This document shows, piece after piece, positions 14,811 through 22,421 of a DNA stretch of 25,722 nucleotides (position 1 is its first letter; each line of letters opens with the position of its first letter). Source of the stretch: a virus; IMG/VR virus record IMGVR_UViG_3300042402_001342, positions 1 through 25,722 of that record; one strand, written 5' to 3'. The notes beneath the pieces were generated by a model. The model had not been told where the DNA came from. It ran no database searches and was given only the letters and a program-made list of their open reading frames with translations. The position numbers and the translations under genes are program-made.

Positions 14811-15601
14811 TGGGTAGAGATATAGTAAAGAACCTTAAGTTTAAGAAGCATACTGGCAAGTACTTTGATCCAGAAAAATTTGCTGCCCTACTTGATGAGT
14901 CATACAGAAATACAAAGCGTGCAGATGGAGAGATGACAAAGAAATCATTTAGCCCAAGCTCGCTTGGCTATGGTCACGGAACATGCCCAAGATATTGGTA
15001 TATGGCTTTTAGCGGAGCAATGTTTATTGATGATAACGATGCTGTTGCTGTTGCTAATATGGCTCAGGGAACTCAGGCTCATGAAAGACTACAGAATTTA
15101 ATTAAGACAATGCCAGAGTGGAGAGCGGAAGAGGAAGAGATCGTTAATGAGTATCCTCCTATTCGTGGTTTTATTGACTTAATTATGGAGTATGATGGCG
15201 AGACTGTTATTGGTGAAATTAAGACGGCAAAGCAAGAAGTATGGGATACAAGACAGGCTGAGATGAAATCATCCGCTAACCATATGCTACAGTTGCTTAC
15301 ATATATGAAGCTTAAGAATGCTAAAGAAGGATTCTTTCTTTATGAGAATAAGAATACACAAGAGATCCTTATTATTCCAATTTCAATGAACGAAAAAAAT
15401 ACAGAGATTATTGAGAATACATTCTTATGGATGCAAGAGGTCTGGGATAATTTTCAAGACGGAGATCTACCAATGCGTCCTACTGGTGCAACAAAGTCAA
15501 AGATGCCATGTACATACTGCCCAGTTAAAAAAGAATGCTATTCAAAGGAAACACCTATTGGAACAGTTCAAATTGAGAAGTTTGAGGTGCCAAAGCTGTG
15601 A
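14810..15601 (+). CDS. Cas4/RecB-like PD-(D/E)XK exonuclease with Fe-S cysteines, 263 aa
   Basis: Probable single-strand DNA exonuclease for recombination. C59 lies in GTCPRYW near the N-terminus, and C234-x2-C237-x5-C243 sits near the C-terminus; these four cysteines match the iron-sulfur cluster layout of Cas4/AddB-type nucleases. Between them come QGTQAHERLQ (the His of motif I), GFIDLIMEYDG (motif II Asp), GEIKTAKQ (motif III ExK) and the QxxxY-like MLQLLTYMKL helix. No CRISPR genes or repeats are present, so this is the phage recombination type of Cas4-like protein. It starts at a TAATG junction. Confidence 0.88.
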   Translation: MGRDIVKNLKFKKHTGKYFDPEKFAALLDESYRNTKRADGEMTKKSFSPSSLGYGHGTCPRYWYMAFSGAMFIDDNDAVAVANMAQGTQAHERLQNLIKTMPEWRAEEEEIVNEYPPIRGFIDLIMEYDGETVIGEIKTAKQEVWDTRQAEMKSSANHMLQLLTYMKLKNAKEGFFLYENKNTQEILIIPISMNEKNTEIIENTFLWMQEVWDNFQDGDLPMRPTGATKSKMPCTYCPVKKECYSKETPIGTVQIEKFEVPKL

Positions 15602-15876
15602 TTTGCGGAAATAAAGAGTGTGCTAAAGACTTTAATGCCAAAACACATAATCAAAAGTACTGCTCTGATGAGTGCTGCAGAATTGCAACAAACAGAAGGA
15701 TCATGGAAAAGTATTATGAAAAGAAGGCTATTAGAGGCGGCGCATTCAGGGCTTGCTCTAAATGTAAAATTAAGCTAAGTAGATATAATCAATCTAACAT
15801 ATGCTCTTCATGTGAAAAAAAGATAAATGTTTCTAATAAAAATAAATTAATTGGTATGATCGATGACGTTAGCTAG
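15598..15876 (+). CDS. Double zinc-finger protein, 92 aa
   Basis: Starts with GTG overlapping the nuclease stop (GTGA). Two cysteine clusters are visible: CGNKECAKDF...NQKYCSDECC near the N-terminus, and CSKCKIKL...NICSSCEKK near residues 53-74. The NQKYCSDEC part resembles small treble-clef knuckles found in HNH-like and DNA-binding phage proteins, but no catalytic HNH residues are seen. Probable nucleic-acid binder coupled to the recombination nucleases; it overlaps the RuvC-like gene by 14 bases. Confidence 0.7.
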   Translation: MICGNKECAKDFNAKTHNQKYCSDECCRIATNRRIMEKYYEKKAIRGGAFRACSKCKIKLSRYNQSNICSSCEKKINVSNKNKLIGMIDDVS

Positions 15877-16429
15877 CCTAAAAAAGACACAGGCCAACAG
15901 GGTTTTGGGGATAGATGCCTCAACAAATTCAATTGCGTTCTGTTTAATGGAAAATGATGTTCCATTAAAGTGGGGCAAGATAAACATAATTGGCAATGAT
16001 ATATATGAAAAGATATACGACGCTAAGGTCAAGATGTCTGTAATGCTTGATGAATTAAAGTCAGACTACATTGTAGTAGAGGGCGCTATCCTTGTCAGAT
16101 CACCTGATGCTGTGATAAAATTATCATATGTATATGGCGTTGTTATTGCTGAGCTTATGTCTACTGGAGCTAAGGTCATCACTATTTCTCCTACCGCTTG
16201 GCAGGCTTATATTGGAAACAAAAATCCAACAAAAGATGAAAAGGCGGCTATCAGATTAAAGAGTCCAGGATACGCAGACTCATGGTATAAGACACAAATA
16301 AGAAATATGAGAAAGCAAAGAACAGTAGACTATTTTAATAAGAAGTATAGATTGTCATTAGATGATTTCGATGTAGCAGATTCATTTGGAATTGCTCATT
16401 ACGCAAATAAGGTGCTCACAGAACGATGA
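15863..16429 (+). CDS. RuvC-like Holliday junction resolvase, 188 aa
   Basis: An RNase H-fold nuclease that would cut four-way DNA junctions before packaging. The first catalytic Asp is in VLGIDASTNSIAF (about residue 17). The Glu is in YIVVEGAILVRSP, and the final acidic pair lies in DDFDVADSFGIAHY near the C-terminus, the RuvC order. A basic middle segment (RNMRKQRTVDYFNKKY) fits DNA contact. The length is close to cellular RuvC (about 170). It overlaps both neighbours and lies just after the Cas4-like nuclease and zinc protein. Confidence 0.87.
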   Translation: MTLASLKKTQANRVLGIDASTNSIAFCLMENDVPLKWGKINIIGNDIYEKIYDAKVKMSVMLDELKSDYIVVEGAILVRSPDAVIKLSYVYGVVIAELMSTGAKVITISPTAWQAYIGNKNPTKDEKAAIRLKSPGYADSWYKTQIRNMRKQRTVDYFNKKYRLSLDDFDVADSFGIAHYANKVLTER

Positions 16430-16572
16430 AATTCTATCAAAGCAAAGAGTGGCTATATAGAAGATATATAGTTCAAAAGAAGACAGTTACGGAAATAGGC
16501 AAAGAGTGTGGAGTATCTGCTATGACAATACAAAGATACCTAGAACAGTTTGGGTTAATTAAAAAAAGATGA
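16426..16572 (+). CDS. Mini helix-turn-helix protein, 48 aa
   Basis: ATGA overlap at both ends ties this reading frame between its neighbours. The whole protein is one homeodomain-like HTH: helix WLYRRYIVQ, then TVTEIGKECGVSAMTIQRYL, then EQFGLIKKR, matching the SxxEIAxxxGVSxxTIxRxL pattern of DNA-binding domains that precede HNH nucleases or sit in regulators. Alone it could bind DNA as a dimer. It is too short for a catalytic domain. Confidence 0.75.
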   Translation: MKFYQSKEWLYRRYIVQKKTVTEIGKECGVSAMTIQRYLEQFGLIKKR

Positions 16573-17132
16573 AGATACATGAAAATGGAAAAGGGCAAGC
16601 TGGCCAAGACTCTTTCGTATTAAATGTTTTAAATGAAAAAAGAAATGGTTGGTATGTTGAAGTTGGTTCTAGTGACCCTGTAATATATAACAATACCTAC
16701 ATACTAGAAACAGAGTATGGTTGGCAGGGTGTAGGATTTGAATGGGATCAAGATGCAGCTGATATTTATAATAGCGTAAGAAAAAATAAATGTATTTCTG
16801 CAGACGCTACACAGTTTGATTATTTAAAGTATTTTCAAGACAATGCTTTTCCAAAACAAATAGACTACCTTCAACTTGATATAGAGCCAGCCTATCAAAC
16901 TTTAGCAGCCTTAAAACAGATTCCATTAACAGAATATAGATTTTCTGTAATAACATACGAACACGATTTGTATGCAGATCCAGCAAATAAAGAAATCAAA
17001 GAGGAGTCTATAAGAATTTTGTCGTCTTTAGGCTATAAGCTTTTAGTAGAAAATGTTAACGACGGTTCCCCAGATAGAATATTTGAGGACTGGTGGATAG
17101 ATCCACAAGTTATTAGGAGTACAGACACATGA
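16569..17132 (+). CDS. FkbM-like SAM-dependent methyltransferase, 187 aa
   Basis: The N-terminus GQAGQDSFVLNVL, then GWYVEVGSSDP (the SAM-binding VExG loop), NNTYILETEYGWQGVGFEWD and a motif around YLQLDIEPAYQTL follow the layout of FkbM-type methyltransferases, which often methylate sugars in glycan clusters. The cofactor is S-adenosylmethionine; the acceptor is unknown. It is somewhat shorter than typical members (about 200-250). It opens a run of carbohydrate genes, overlaps the mini HTH gene upstream (ATGA) and the glycosyltransferase downstream. Confidence 0.8.
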   Translation: MKIHENGKGQAGQDSFVLNVLNEKRNGWYVEVGSSDPVIYNNTYILETEYGWQGVGFEWDQDAADIYNSVRKNKCISADATQFDYLKYFQDNAFPKQIDYLQLDIEPAYQTLAALKQIPLTEYRFSVITYEHDLYADPANKEIKEESIRILSSLGYKLLVENVNDGSPDRIFEDWWIDPQVIRSTDT

Positions 17133-17890
17133 TATCAAAAACAATATGGCAAACATACGAAACACCAATTGATCAGTTGCCTTCAAAAGCACAAGAAAGC
17201 TTACAAACCTGGAAGAATTTAAATCCAAACTGGTCTCATGGATATATGAGCGGAGCTGATAGAGAAGACTTTTTTAGAACTGAGTTTGGCGGAGAAGTTT
17301 TTGATACATATATGAAATATCCAATGGGGGTAATGAAAGCAGGTCTGTGGAGATTCGCCATTCTTTATAAAAATGGTGGAGTATACGCTGATTTAGATAC
17401 AGAATGTATCAACCCCATAGACACTTGGTTAGATCAGCAGTACGATATGATTCTTGATTTGGAAGGTAATACACCATGGTATGCCACACAGGTCATTGCT
17501 TCATCTAAAGGTCATAAATTTTTAGAAGATGCTATCAATATGGCGGTTGAAAGAGCAAGAGGTGGAATTGTAGAACAGCAACACATGGTTCATTACTATA
17601 CAGATGTGGCTATGTTTACAGACAGCTTATTTAAATCAATGAATATTGAAGACGGATATAATGGAGATTTAAAGCAGAGAACACTTGAGTTTAACGAATT
17701 GCCAATTGCAAAAGAAAATAAATTCTTTAGTTTTGGTGGCAATGATGCTCGTAGGCTTTTAGATGTAGACGTTAAACATCTTTATTGGGGAGATGGAAGG
17801 CTAGAAAACTATGTAGCTTGGAAAAAGGATTCCATTTTTGAAAATTTAACTGTTGAAGACGTACAAAAAAGTCAGGCTAATAATCAATGA
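17129..17890 (+). CDS. Glycosyltransferase, GT32/OCH1-like, 253 aa
   Basis: Sugar transferase of the DXD-containing class. The start MISKTIWQTYETP recalls the IPKxIHQxW opening of this family. The GLWRFAILYKNGGVYADLDT segment holds the D88-L-D90 metal and nucleotide-sugar site. A later His-containing WYATQVIASSKGHKFLEDAI helix follows. Donor and acceptor sugars cannot be read. It has ATGA overlaps with both neighbours (the methyltransferase and the sugar nucleotidyltransferase), implying that the three act in one pathway. No transmembrane segment is evident, so it is likely cytoplasmic. Confidence 0.85.
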   Translation: MISKTIWQTYETPIDQLPSKAQESLQTWKNLNPNWSHGYMSGADREDFFRTEFGGEVFDTYMKYPMGVMKAGLWRFAILYKNGGVYADLDTECINPIDTWLDQQYDMILDLEGNTPWYATQVIASSKGHKFLEDAINMAVERARGGIVEQQHMVHYYTDVAMFTDSLFKSMNIEDGYNGDLKQRTLEFNELPIAKENKFFSFGGNDARRLLDVDVKHLYWGDGRLENYVAWKKDSIFENLTVEDVQKSQANNQ

Positions 17891-18546
17891 GCACTATAGG
17901 AGTTCTGCCAGCTTCTGGTAAAGCCGCAAGGGTAGGAGGAATACCTAAGTTTTGCTTACCTATTTCTGATGAAAGATCTCTTCTGCAATGGCATGTAGAG
18001 CAAATGCTTGAGGTTTGCGATGAAGTTAGGGTTTCAACTAGAGCAGAGTGGGTTCCAATTATCCAAAATATGGATATGAATATTAAGCTTATCGTACGTG
18101 AGCCATCAACAATGTCTGATGCAGTTAGGTTTATGGTTGGAGATTATAACGATACTGTTTTAGTCGGAATGCCAGATACATATATTCTAGGTACTCAAAA
18201 AAATATTTATAAAGAGATGATAAAATCTCCTGGAGACTTAGTTCTAGGTACATGGGAGTGTAACGAAGAATTAAAAGGTAGGGTTGGTCAAGTATTAATA
18301 TCTGGCGACAAAGTTCTTTCTTCTAAGGATAAGTCAAACAACTGTGATTATCCTGATATGTGGGGCACTATGCTATTTCGTAAAAATTTGGTAAGATACA
18401 TAGACATTGAGCTAGAACATCCAGGAAAGCAGATTCAAGAATGGATCGATATGAGTCTGGATATTAGAGCTGTAAAGCCAGGCGGCAAGTATATGGATAT
18501 AGGAACACTAAAAGGTCTTAAACAATTATATAAGGAGATGGAATAA
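17887..18546 (+). CDS. Sugar-phosphate nucleotidyltransferase, 219 aa
   Basis: Would join a sugar-1-phosphate to an NTP to give the donor for the adjacent glycosyltransferase. The N-terminal signature is LPASGKAARVGGIPKFCLP (about residues 7-25), equivalent to the GxGxR...PK nucleotide-binding loop of this GT-A fold family. LVGMPDTYI near residue 97 gives the metal-binding Asp, and KPGGKYMDIGTLKG near the C-terminus matches the common DIGTP-like end. At 219 residues it is shorter than RmlA/GalU types (about 290) and lacks the usual C-terminal left-handed helix. It overlaps its neighbours by 4 and 1 bases. Confidence 0.82.
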   Translation: MSTIGVLPASGKAARVGGIPKFCLPISDERSLLQWHVEQMLEVCDEVRVSTRAEWVPIIQNMDMNIKLIVREPSTMSDAVRFMVGDYNDTVLVGMPDTYILGTQKNIYKEMIKSPGDLVLGTWECNEELKGRVGQVLISGDKVLSSKDKSNNCDYPDMWGTMLFRKNLVRYIDIELEHPGKQIQEWIDMSLDIRAVKPGGKYMDIGTLKGLKQLYKEME

Positions 18547-18893
18547 TGGGATTTACATCATATCCAAATAAAGAAAACGGTTACCAAATGTGGGTAACAG
18601 ACTTACAGTTAATGGCAACAGACGCTCCTTCAGGACATAAGATAATTGTAGAGTGTCTTGAGATGGCAGAAATGCTAATTAATAAAAATATATCGTACGG
18701 AGACTCAGCATTAAGTCCTATTCGTATATTTTCTCAGGCGGATAACCAAGAGCAAATTAAAATTCGTATTGATGATAAGATAAATCGTATTAAGAATGGC
18801 TCAGGATTTGCAGGAGATAATGATATTGACGATATGATTGGTTATTTAATCTTACTTAAAATCGCTAAGAAGCTTGCTATTTCAGTCGACTAG
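18546..18893 (+). CDS. Nmad1/DUF1599-like protein, 115 aa
   Basis: Helical protein with the pattern INKNISYGDSALSPI, then IRIDDKINRIKNG, then DIDDMIGYLILLKI. From memory this K-N-x-x-Y-G ... D-K-x-x-R-I ... D-x-x-x-Y order resembles the nucleotide-modification-associated domain 1 (DUF1599) and related phage domains, relatives of all-alpha NTP pyrophosphohydrolases. That would suggest a role with modified or free nucleotides, but its position between two carbohydrate genes could also mean nucleotide-sugar control. The start overlaps the previous stop (TAATG). Family match is tentative. Confidence 0.6.
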   Translation: MGFTSYPNKENGYQMWVTDLQLMATDAPSGHKIIVECLEMAEMLINKNISYGDSALSPIRIFSQADNQEQIKIRIDDKINRIKNGSGFAGDNDIDDMIGYLILLKIAKKLAISVD

Positions 18894-18902
18894 AAGTATA
18901 AT
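18874..18902 (+). promoter_or_regulatory. Promoter TTGCTA-N17-TATAAT driving a leaderless mRNA
   Basis: TTGCTA (18874-18879), 17-base spacer, perfect TATAAT (18897-18902), then six bases and the ATG at 18909. The expected transcription start therefore coincides with the A of the start codon, and the ATG has no Shine-Dalgarno sequence. An 8-base palindrome AGTCGACT (18884-18891) lies in the spacer. Confidence 0.7.
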
Positions 18903-18908
18903 TATCTA

Positions 18909-19247
18909 ATGAGTATAGAAAATAGACCATGGGGTTACTATCAGATTCTAAATGAATCAGATAACCATAAGACAAAATACATCTATGTTGAATCTGGAAA
19001 ACGATTATCTTATCAAAAGCATGAGAAAAGACATGAGCACTGGTTTATAGTTTCTGGCAATCCATATGTAACAATAAACGGGGTAAGCAAAATTATGTCA
19101 CCAGGACATTCTATAGATATAAAAGCTGGCGATCTTCATAGAATAGAGTCTCAACAGAGTCCTGTAGAGTTTATAGAGGTTCAAACAGGCACCTACTTTG
19201 GAGAAGATGATATTCAAAGAATAGAGGATGATTACAATAGAAATTGA
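18909..19247 (+). CDS. Mannose-6-phosphate isomerase type II-like cupin, 112 aa
   Basis: Single-domain cupin matching the C-terminal isomerase half of ManC/AlgA proteins: RPWGYYQIL at the start, SGKRLSYQKHEKRHEHWFIV (metal-binding His/Glu set, about residues 29-48), PGHSIDIKAGDLHRIES, then VEFIEVQTGTYFGEDDIQRI and EDDYNR. It would convert between fructose-6-phosphate and mannose-6-phosphate. In ManC the same domain is fused behind a guanylyltransferase; here a separate nucleotidyltransferase lies two genes upstream. It has its own leaderless promoter. It overlaps the next gene by 20 bases. Confidence 0.85.
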   Translation: MSIENRPWGYYQILNESDNHKTKYIYVESGKRLSYQKHEKRHEHWFIVSGNPYVTINGVSKIMSPGHSIDIKAGDLHRIESQQSPVEFIEVQTGTYFGEDDIQRIEDDYNRN

Positions 19248-19770
19248 ATTAGCAGATCATTATGATCGCATGAATAAAGTTGTTGAGGAATTATTGAAGG
19301 GAAATAGCCCTACAGCAATTGCAACTTTGACTGGATTTAAAAGGGCAGAGGTAATTGAGCTTATTGATGAATGGAAGTCTGTTGTTCATAATGACAACTC
19401 ATCAAGAGAGCGTGCCAAGGAAGCAATATCTGGAGCAGACCAACACTACGCAATGCTCATTAAAGAGGCCTGGAAGACCGTAGAGGACGCAGATCAATCT
19501 GGTCAACTAAATGTTAAGGCCAATGCATTAAAGCTTATCTCAGACATTGAAACCAAAAGAATTGGAATGTTGCAACAGGTAGGTCTGTTGGATAACGCAG
19601 AACTTGCAGGACAAATTGCAGACACTGAGCGAAAGCAAGACATACTAGTAAGAATATTAAAAGAGGTTACATCGACCTGTCCTAAATGTAAGATGGATGT
19701 TGCAAAGAGGCTCTCTCAGATTACTGGGGTAGTAGAGTCAGTTGTAATTGAGGACGCAGATGTCGTTTGA
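19228..19770 (+). CDS. Probable terminase small subunit, 180 aa
   Basis: Would recognise phage DNA for packaging. An N-terminal HTH-like segment (KVVEELLKGNSPTAIATLTG followed by FKRAEVIELIDEW) is followed by long charged helices (ADQHYAMLIKEAWKTVEDAD, ANALKLISDIETKRI) typical of small-terminase oligomerisation regions, then a CPKCKMD knuckle near the C-terminus. The large subunit follows directly, with an 11-base overlap, which is the main argument. The start at 19228 lies in the end of the cupin gene. No close small-terminase sequence is recalled, so the call depends on architecture and position. Confidence 0.72.
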   Translation: MITIEIELADHYDRMNKVVEELLKGNSPTAIATLTGFKRAEVIELIDEWKSVVHNDNSSRERAKEAISGADQHYAMLIKEAWKTVEDADQSGQLNVKANALKLISDIETKRIGMLQQVGLLDNAELAGQIADTERKQDILVRILKEVTSTCPKCKMDVAKRLSQITGVVESVVIEDADVV

Positions 19771-21559
19771 TTTTTCAGATCTAATCGACATGCTTGACGG
19801 AGAAGAATTTGACGAAAAGCCCGTTGATTTAAGAACATTTGTGAACGGACCAGAGTATCTTGGCCTGCCACCTTTGTCTGAATTTCAATACACATTAATT
19901 GAAAAAAGCTCACAGATTTATAAAGAAGCAACTCTTATTAAGCTCTTCGGAGAAGAAGAGGGAAGAATCAGATCAAAGCAAACAGCAAATGAAGTTGTTG
20001 CTCAATTAGGAAAAGGATCTGGAAAAGATTACTGTTCAACCATTGCTGTAGCTTATATAGTGTATCTATTGCTATGCTTAAAAGATCCAGCAACATATTA
20101 TGGAAAGCCACCTGGCGACAGCATAGATATTATTAACATTGCGATTAACTCACAGCAGGCTAACAATGTTTTCTTTAAAGGGTTTAAGACAAGAATTGAT
20201 AAGTCACCATGGTTTGTTGGAAGATATAATGCAAAGGCTTCAGAAGTTCAATTTGATAAAGCAATTACAGTTCACTCTGGACACTCAGAGCGTGAGGCAT
20301 GGGAAGGCTACAACGTAATCGTTGTAATCCTTGACGAAATTTCAGGGTTTAGTATTGAAAATACAACTGGTCATGAGCAGGCAAAAACTGGCTCTGCCAT
20401 TTATGACATGTACAGGGCATCAGTAGATTCTCGTTTCCCAGACTTTGGCAAAGTAATTCTTCTTTCTTTCCCACGTTATAAGAATGATTATATTCAACAA
20501 AGATATGATGCGGTGGTGGCTGAAAAAGAAACTATTATTCGTGAGCATAAATTTAAAATGTATGAAGAATTACCAGACGGAACAGAAGGTAATGAGTTTG
20601 ATATTCAGTGGGAAGAAGATCATATAATTTCCTATAAGATTCCAAAAGTCTATGCACTTAAGCGCCCAACATGGGAGATTAATCCAGTTAGAACAATTGA
20701 TGATTTTAAAACAGCTTTCTATACGAATCCATCAGATGCTCTTTCAAGATTTGCATGCATGCCACCAGAAGCAATTGATGCATTCTTTAAGTCTAGAGAA
20801 AAGGTTGAGAAGGCATTTAATGTAGGAGCACAGGCCGTAGACAGCTTTGGAAGACTTCAAGAATGGTTTGTTCCAGATCCAGATAAGGTTTATTTCCTTC
20901 ACGTAGACTTAGCGCAAAAGCATGACCATTGTGCAGTTGCAATGTCACATGTTCAAAAGTGGGTTAATGTTAAAGTCACTGATACATATTCTCAGCCAGC
21001 ACCTATTATTGAAGTAGATGCAGTAAGATATTGGACACCAACAAAAGATAAGTCAGTTGATTTTACTGAAGTTAAAGACTATATTTTATCTCTTAGGTCA
21101 AGGGGATTTAATATAAAGGTTTGTACATTTGACCGATGGAATTCTCATGACATGATGCAGCAGCTAAAGCAGTATGGGGTTAACACAGAAATATTATCTG
21201 TGGCAAAGAAACATTATGACGATATGGCAATGGTTATTGCTGAAGAAAGGCTGAGGGGCCCAGCAATACAACTACTTGTTGATGAGTTATTACAGCTAAA
21301 GATTATGAGAGACAGAGTAGATCACCCAAGAAAAGGATCTAAAGACTTGGCAGACGCTGTTTGTGGATCAATATTTAATGCAATAAGCAGGACTAGATTT
21401 GCAACAAATGAAGAAGTAAATATTCATACATATGAATCAATGTCGTTCGAACAAGATTTTGGAAAACCAAAAGAAGAAGAGTCAGTCATGAATATGATTA
21501 GGGCGCCAAGAATGCCAGACAGCTTAGCAAGTGAAATAGAAAGAATGACTATACTATGA
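19760..21559 (+). CDS. terL: Terminase large subunit
   Basis: The packaging motor, an ATPase plus nuclease of 599 residues. The start is set at the ATG at 19760; a TTG at 19748 is in frame but less likely. Walker A-like G84-K-G-S-G-K89-D, Walker B VVILD192-E193 and a coupling segment follow in the N-terminal ATPase. The RNase H-like nuclease shows D383 in HVDLAQKHD, an Asp in CTFDRWNSHDM, and D529/D532 in GSKDLADAV. The Walker A shape (GKGSGKD) and extra N-terminal length differ from the T4 gp17 pattern and fit other large actinophage-type terminases. It overlaps neighbours by 11 and 4 bases. Confidence 0.92.
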   Translation: MSFDFSDLIDMLDGEEFDEKPVDLRTFVNGPEYLGLPPLSEFQYTLIEKSSQIYKEATLIKLFGEEEGRIRSKQTANEVVAQLGKGSGKDYCSTIAVAYIVYLLLCLKDPATYYGKPPGDSIDIINIAINSQQANNVFFKGFKTRIDKSPWFVGRYNAKASEVQFDKAITVHSGHSEREAWEGYNVIVVILDEISGFSIENTTGHEQAKTGSAIYDMYRASVDSRFPDFGKVILLSFPRYKNDYIQQRYDAVVAEKETIIREHKFKMYEELPDGTEGNEFDIQWEEDHIISYKIPKVYALKRPTWEINPVRTIDDFKTAFYTNPSDALSRFACMPPEAIDAFFKSREKVEKAFNVGAQAVDSFGRLQEWFVPDPDKVYFLHVDLAQKHDHCAVAMSHVQKWVNVKVTDTYSQPAPIIEVDAVRYWTPTKDKSVDFTEVKDYILSLRSRGFNIKVCTFDRWNSHDMMQQLKQYGVNTEILSVAKKHYDDMAMVIAEERLRGPAIQLLVDELLQLKIMRDRVDHPRKGSKDLADAVCGSIFNAISRTRFATNEEVNIHTYESMSFEQDFGKPKEEESVMNMIRAPRMPDSLASEIERMTIL

Positions 21560-21807
21560 GCATCTACCAAGAAAAAGCTAAAGAATGTAAATGTTGCGGA
21601 AAACATGTTCCTCTGCCAACTGTTTTAAAAGAATACAACGAGGTATTGCTTTGCCCCACAACTTTTGCAAATGTGATAGAATATAAAAGATTATGGAAGT
21701 CACTTGGTTCAAGGCCATCTGGAAACATAAGAAAGCATTTCTCTGACTATGTGCAGCAGTTAGTAGAAGTAACTATTGACAAAAATGAAGACGGTACGTT
21801 ACAATAA
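21556..21807 (+). CDS. Small zinc-containing protein, 83 aa
   Basis: ATGA overlap with the terminase stop. An N-terminal CKCCGKHVP knuckle and LLCPTTF about 20 residues later form a likely zinc site. The rest is helical and basic, with a Lys/Arg-rich SLGSRPSGNIRKHFSDYVQQ segment. Small zinc proteins beside terminases are sometimes HNH packaging partners, but no HNH residues are visible here. Function unknown. Confidence 0.7.
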   Translation: MSIYQEKAKECKCCGKHVPLPTVLKEYNEVLLCPTTFANVIEYKRLWKSLGSRPSGNIRKHFSDYVQQLVEVTIDKNEDGTLQ

Positions 21808-21814
21808 ACACTTG

Positions 21815-21888
21815 GCACCAGTAGCCAAGTTGGTTAAGGCCCCGAACTCATAATTCGGCTATCGTAGGTTCAAGTCCTACCTGGTGTA
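21815..21888 (+). tRNA. tRNA-Met (anticodon CAT)
   Basis: A 74-base cloverleaf. Acceptor GCACCAG/CTGGTGT has a G1-T72 wobble and discriminator A. D arm is GCC...GGC with GG in the loop. Anticodon stem CCGAA/TTCGG with loop CTCATAA places CAT at 21849-21851. Variable region is CTATC, T arm GTAGG-TTCAAGT-CCTAC. CCA is not encoded. The weak first pair and the anticodon do not by themselves separate an elongator Met tRNA from an Ile tRNA whose C34 is lysidine-modified. Confidence 0.88.
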
Positions 21889-21902
21889 CAAGAAAGGTAA
21901 CA

Positions 21903-22223
21903 ATGGATGGTTTAGAGCCAGAAGATGGCGAGATGTTAGATTACTATATCCAGCTTGGCGCTATAGAAGTTGCTGGGATATCAGAGGACGGCGAATTTAT
22001 ATTTGGAATAACTGAACTTGCAAGAGAAGTTGCTCCAGATTTATGGGAAGCGCATGCAAACCATGTAGATCAATCTATGATGCAGCTATATGAAATGGGT
22101 TTAGTTAATATAACCTATGATGAAAATTTAAATGCAACTTTTGAATTAACTGAAGAAGGAAAGAAAGTATCAAAAGATTTTGGAATTATTGAACTAGATA
22201 ATCCAGACATACCAAATAACTAG
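21903..22223 (+). CDS. Hypothetical acidic winged-helix-like protein, 106 aa
   Basis: ATG at 21903 has AAAGGTAA before it, 14 bases after the tRNA-Met. A winged-helix-like alternation is visible: MLDYYIQLGAIEVAGISEDG, FGITELAREVAPDLWEAH, MMQLYEMGLVNITYDENLNA, FELTEEGKKVSKDFG. Twice, a hydrophobic helix ends in a strand and a TELA/TEEG turn, as in MarR-like and other transcription-factor wings. It is strongly acidic, so DNA binding is uncertain. No family is recognised. Confidence 0.65.
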   Translation: MDGLEPEDGEMLDYYIQLGAIEVAGISEDGEFIFGITELAREVAPDLWEAHANHVDQSMMQLYEMGLVNITYDENLNATFELTEEGKKVSKDFGIIELDNPDIPNN

Positions 22224-22233
22224 GAGGAATAAA

Positions 22234-22416
22234 ATGCCTTGGCAAATTAAACAGAATGCAGCAGGATGCAGCGGGTACGCTGTAGTAAAAGAAGATACTG
22301 GAGAACTTGTTGGATGTCACTCTGGCAGAACCGCAGCTGAAGCACAGATGAGAGCTTTATATGCATCAGAGTCTGATACCAAAAAGATGGAAGATAAAAA
22401 GAAAAAGATCTTTTAA
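22234..22416 (+). CDS. Small conserved-type phage protein (CxGYAVV...GCH...AxAQMRALYASE), 60 aa
   Basis: ATG at 22234 follows a perfect AGGAGG site (22223-22228). The chain PWQIKQNAAGCSGYAVVKED, GELVGCHSGRTAAEAQMRAL and YASES matches a short module that I recall near head-protease and portal genes of many phages. It is built as beta-beta-alpha with conserved Cys/His, and ends in a very basic Lys-rich tail. Its function is unknown to me. The promoter for the endonuclease VII gene follows. Confidence 0.75.
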   Translation: MPWQIKQNAAGCSGYAVVKEDTGELVGCHSGRTAAEAQMRALYASESDTKKMEDKKKKIF

Positions 22417-22421
22417 ACATA

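Noticed and set aside
14810-15601. CRISPR adaptation gene (Cas4)
   Set aside because: No repeats, Cas1 or Cas2 are present; the setting is phage recombination, so only the nuclease family is claimed.
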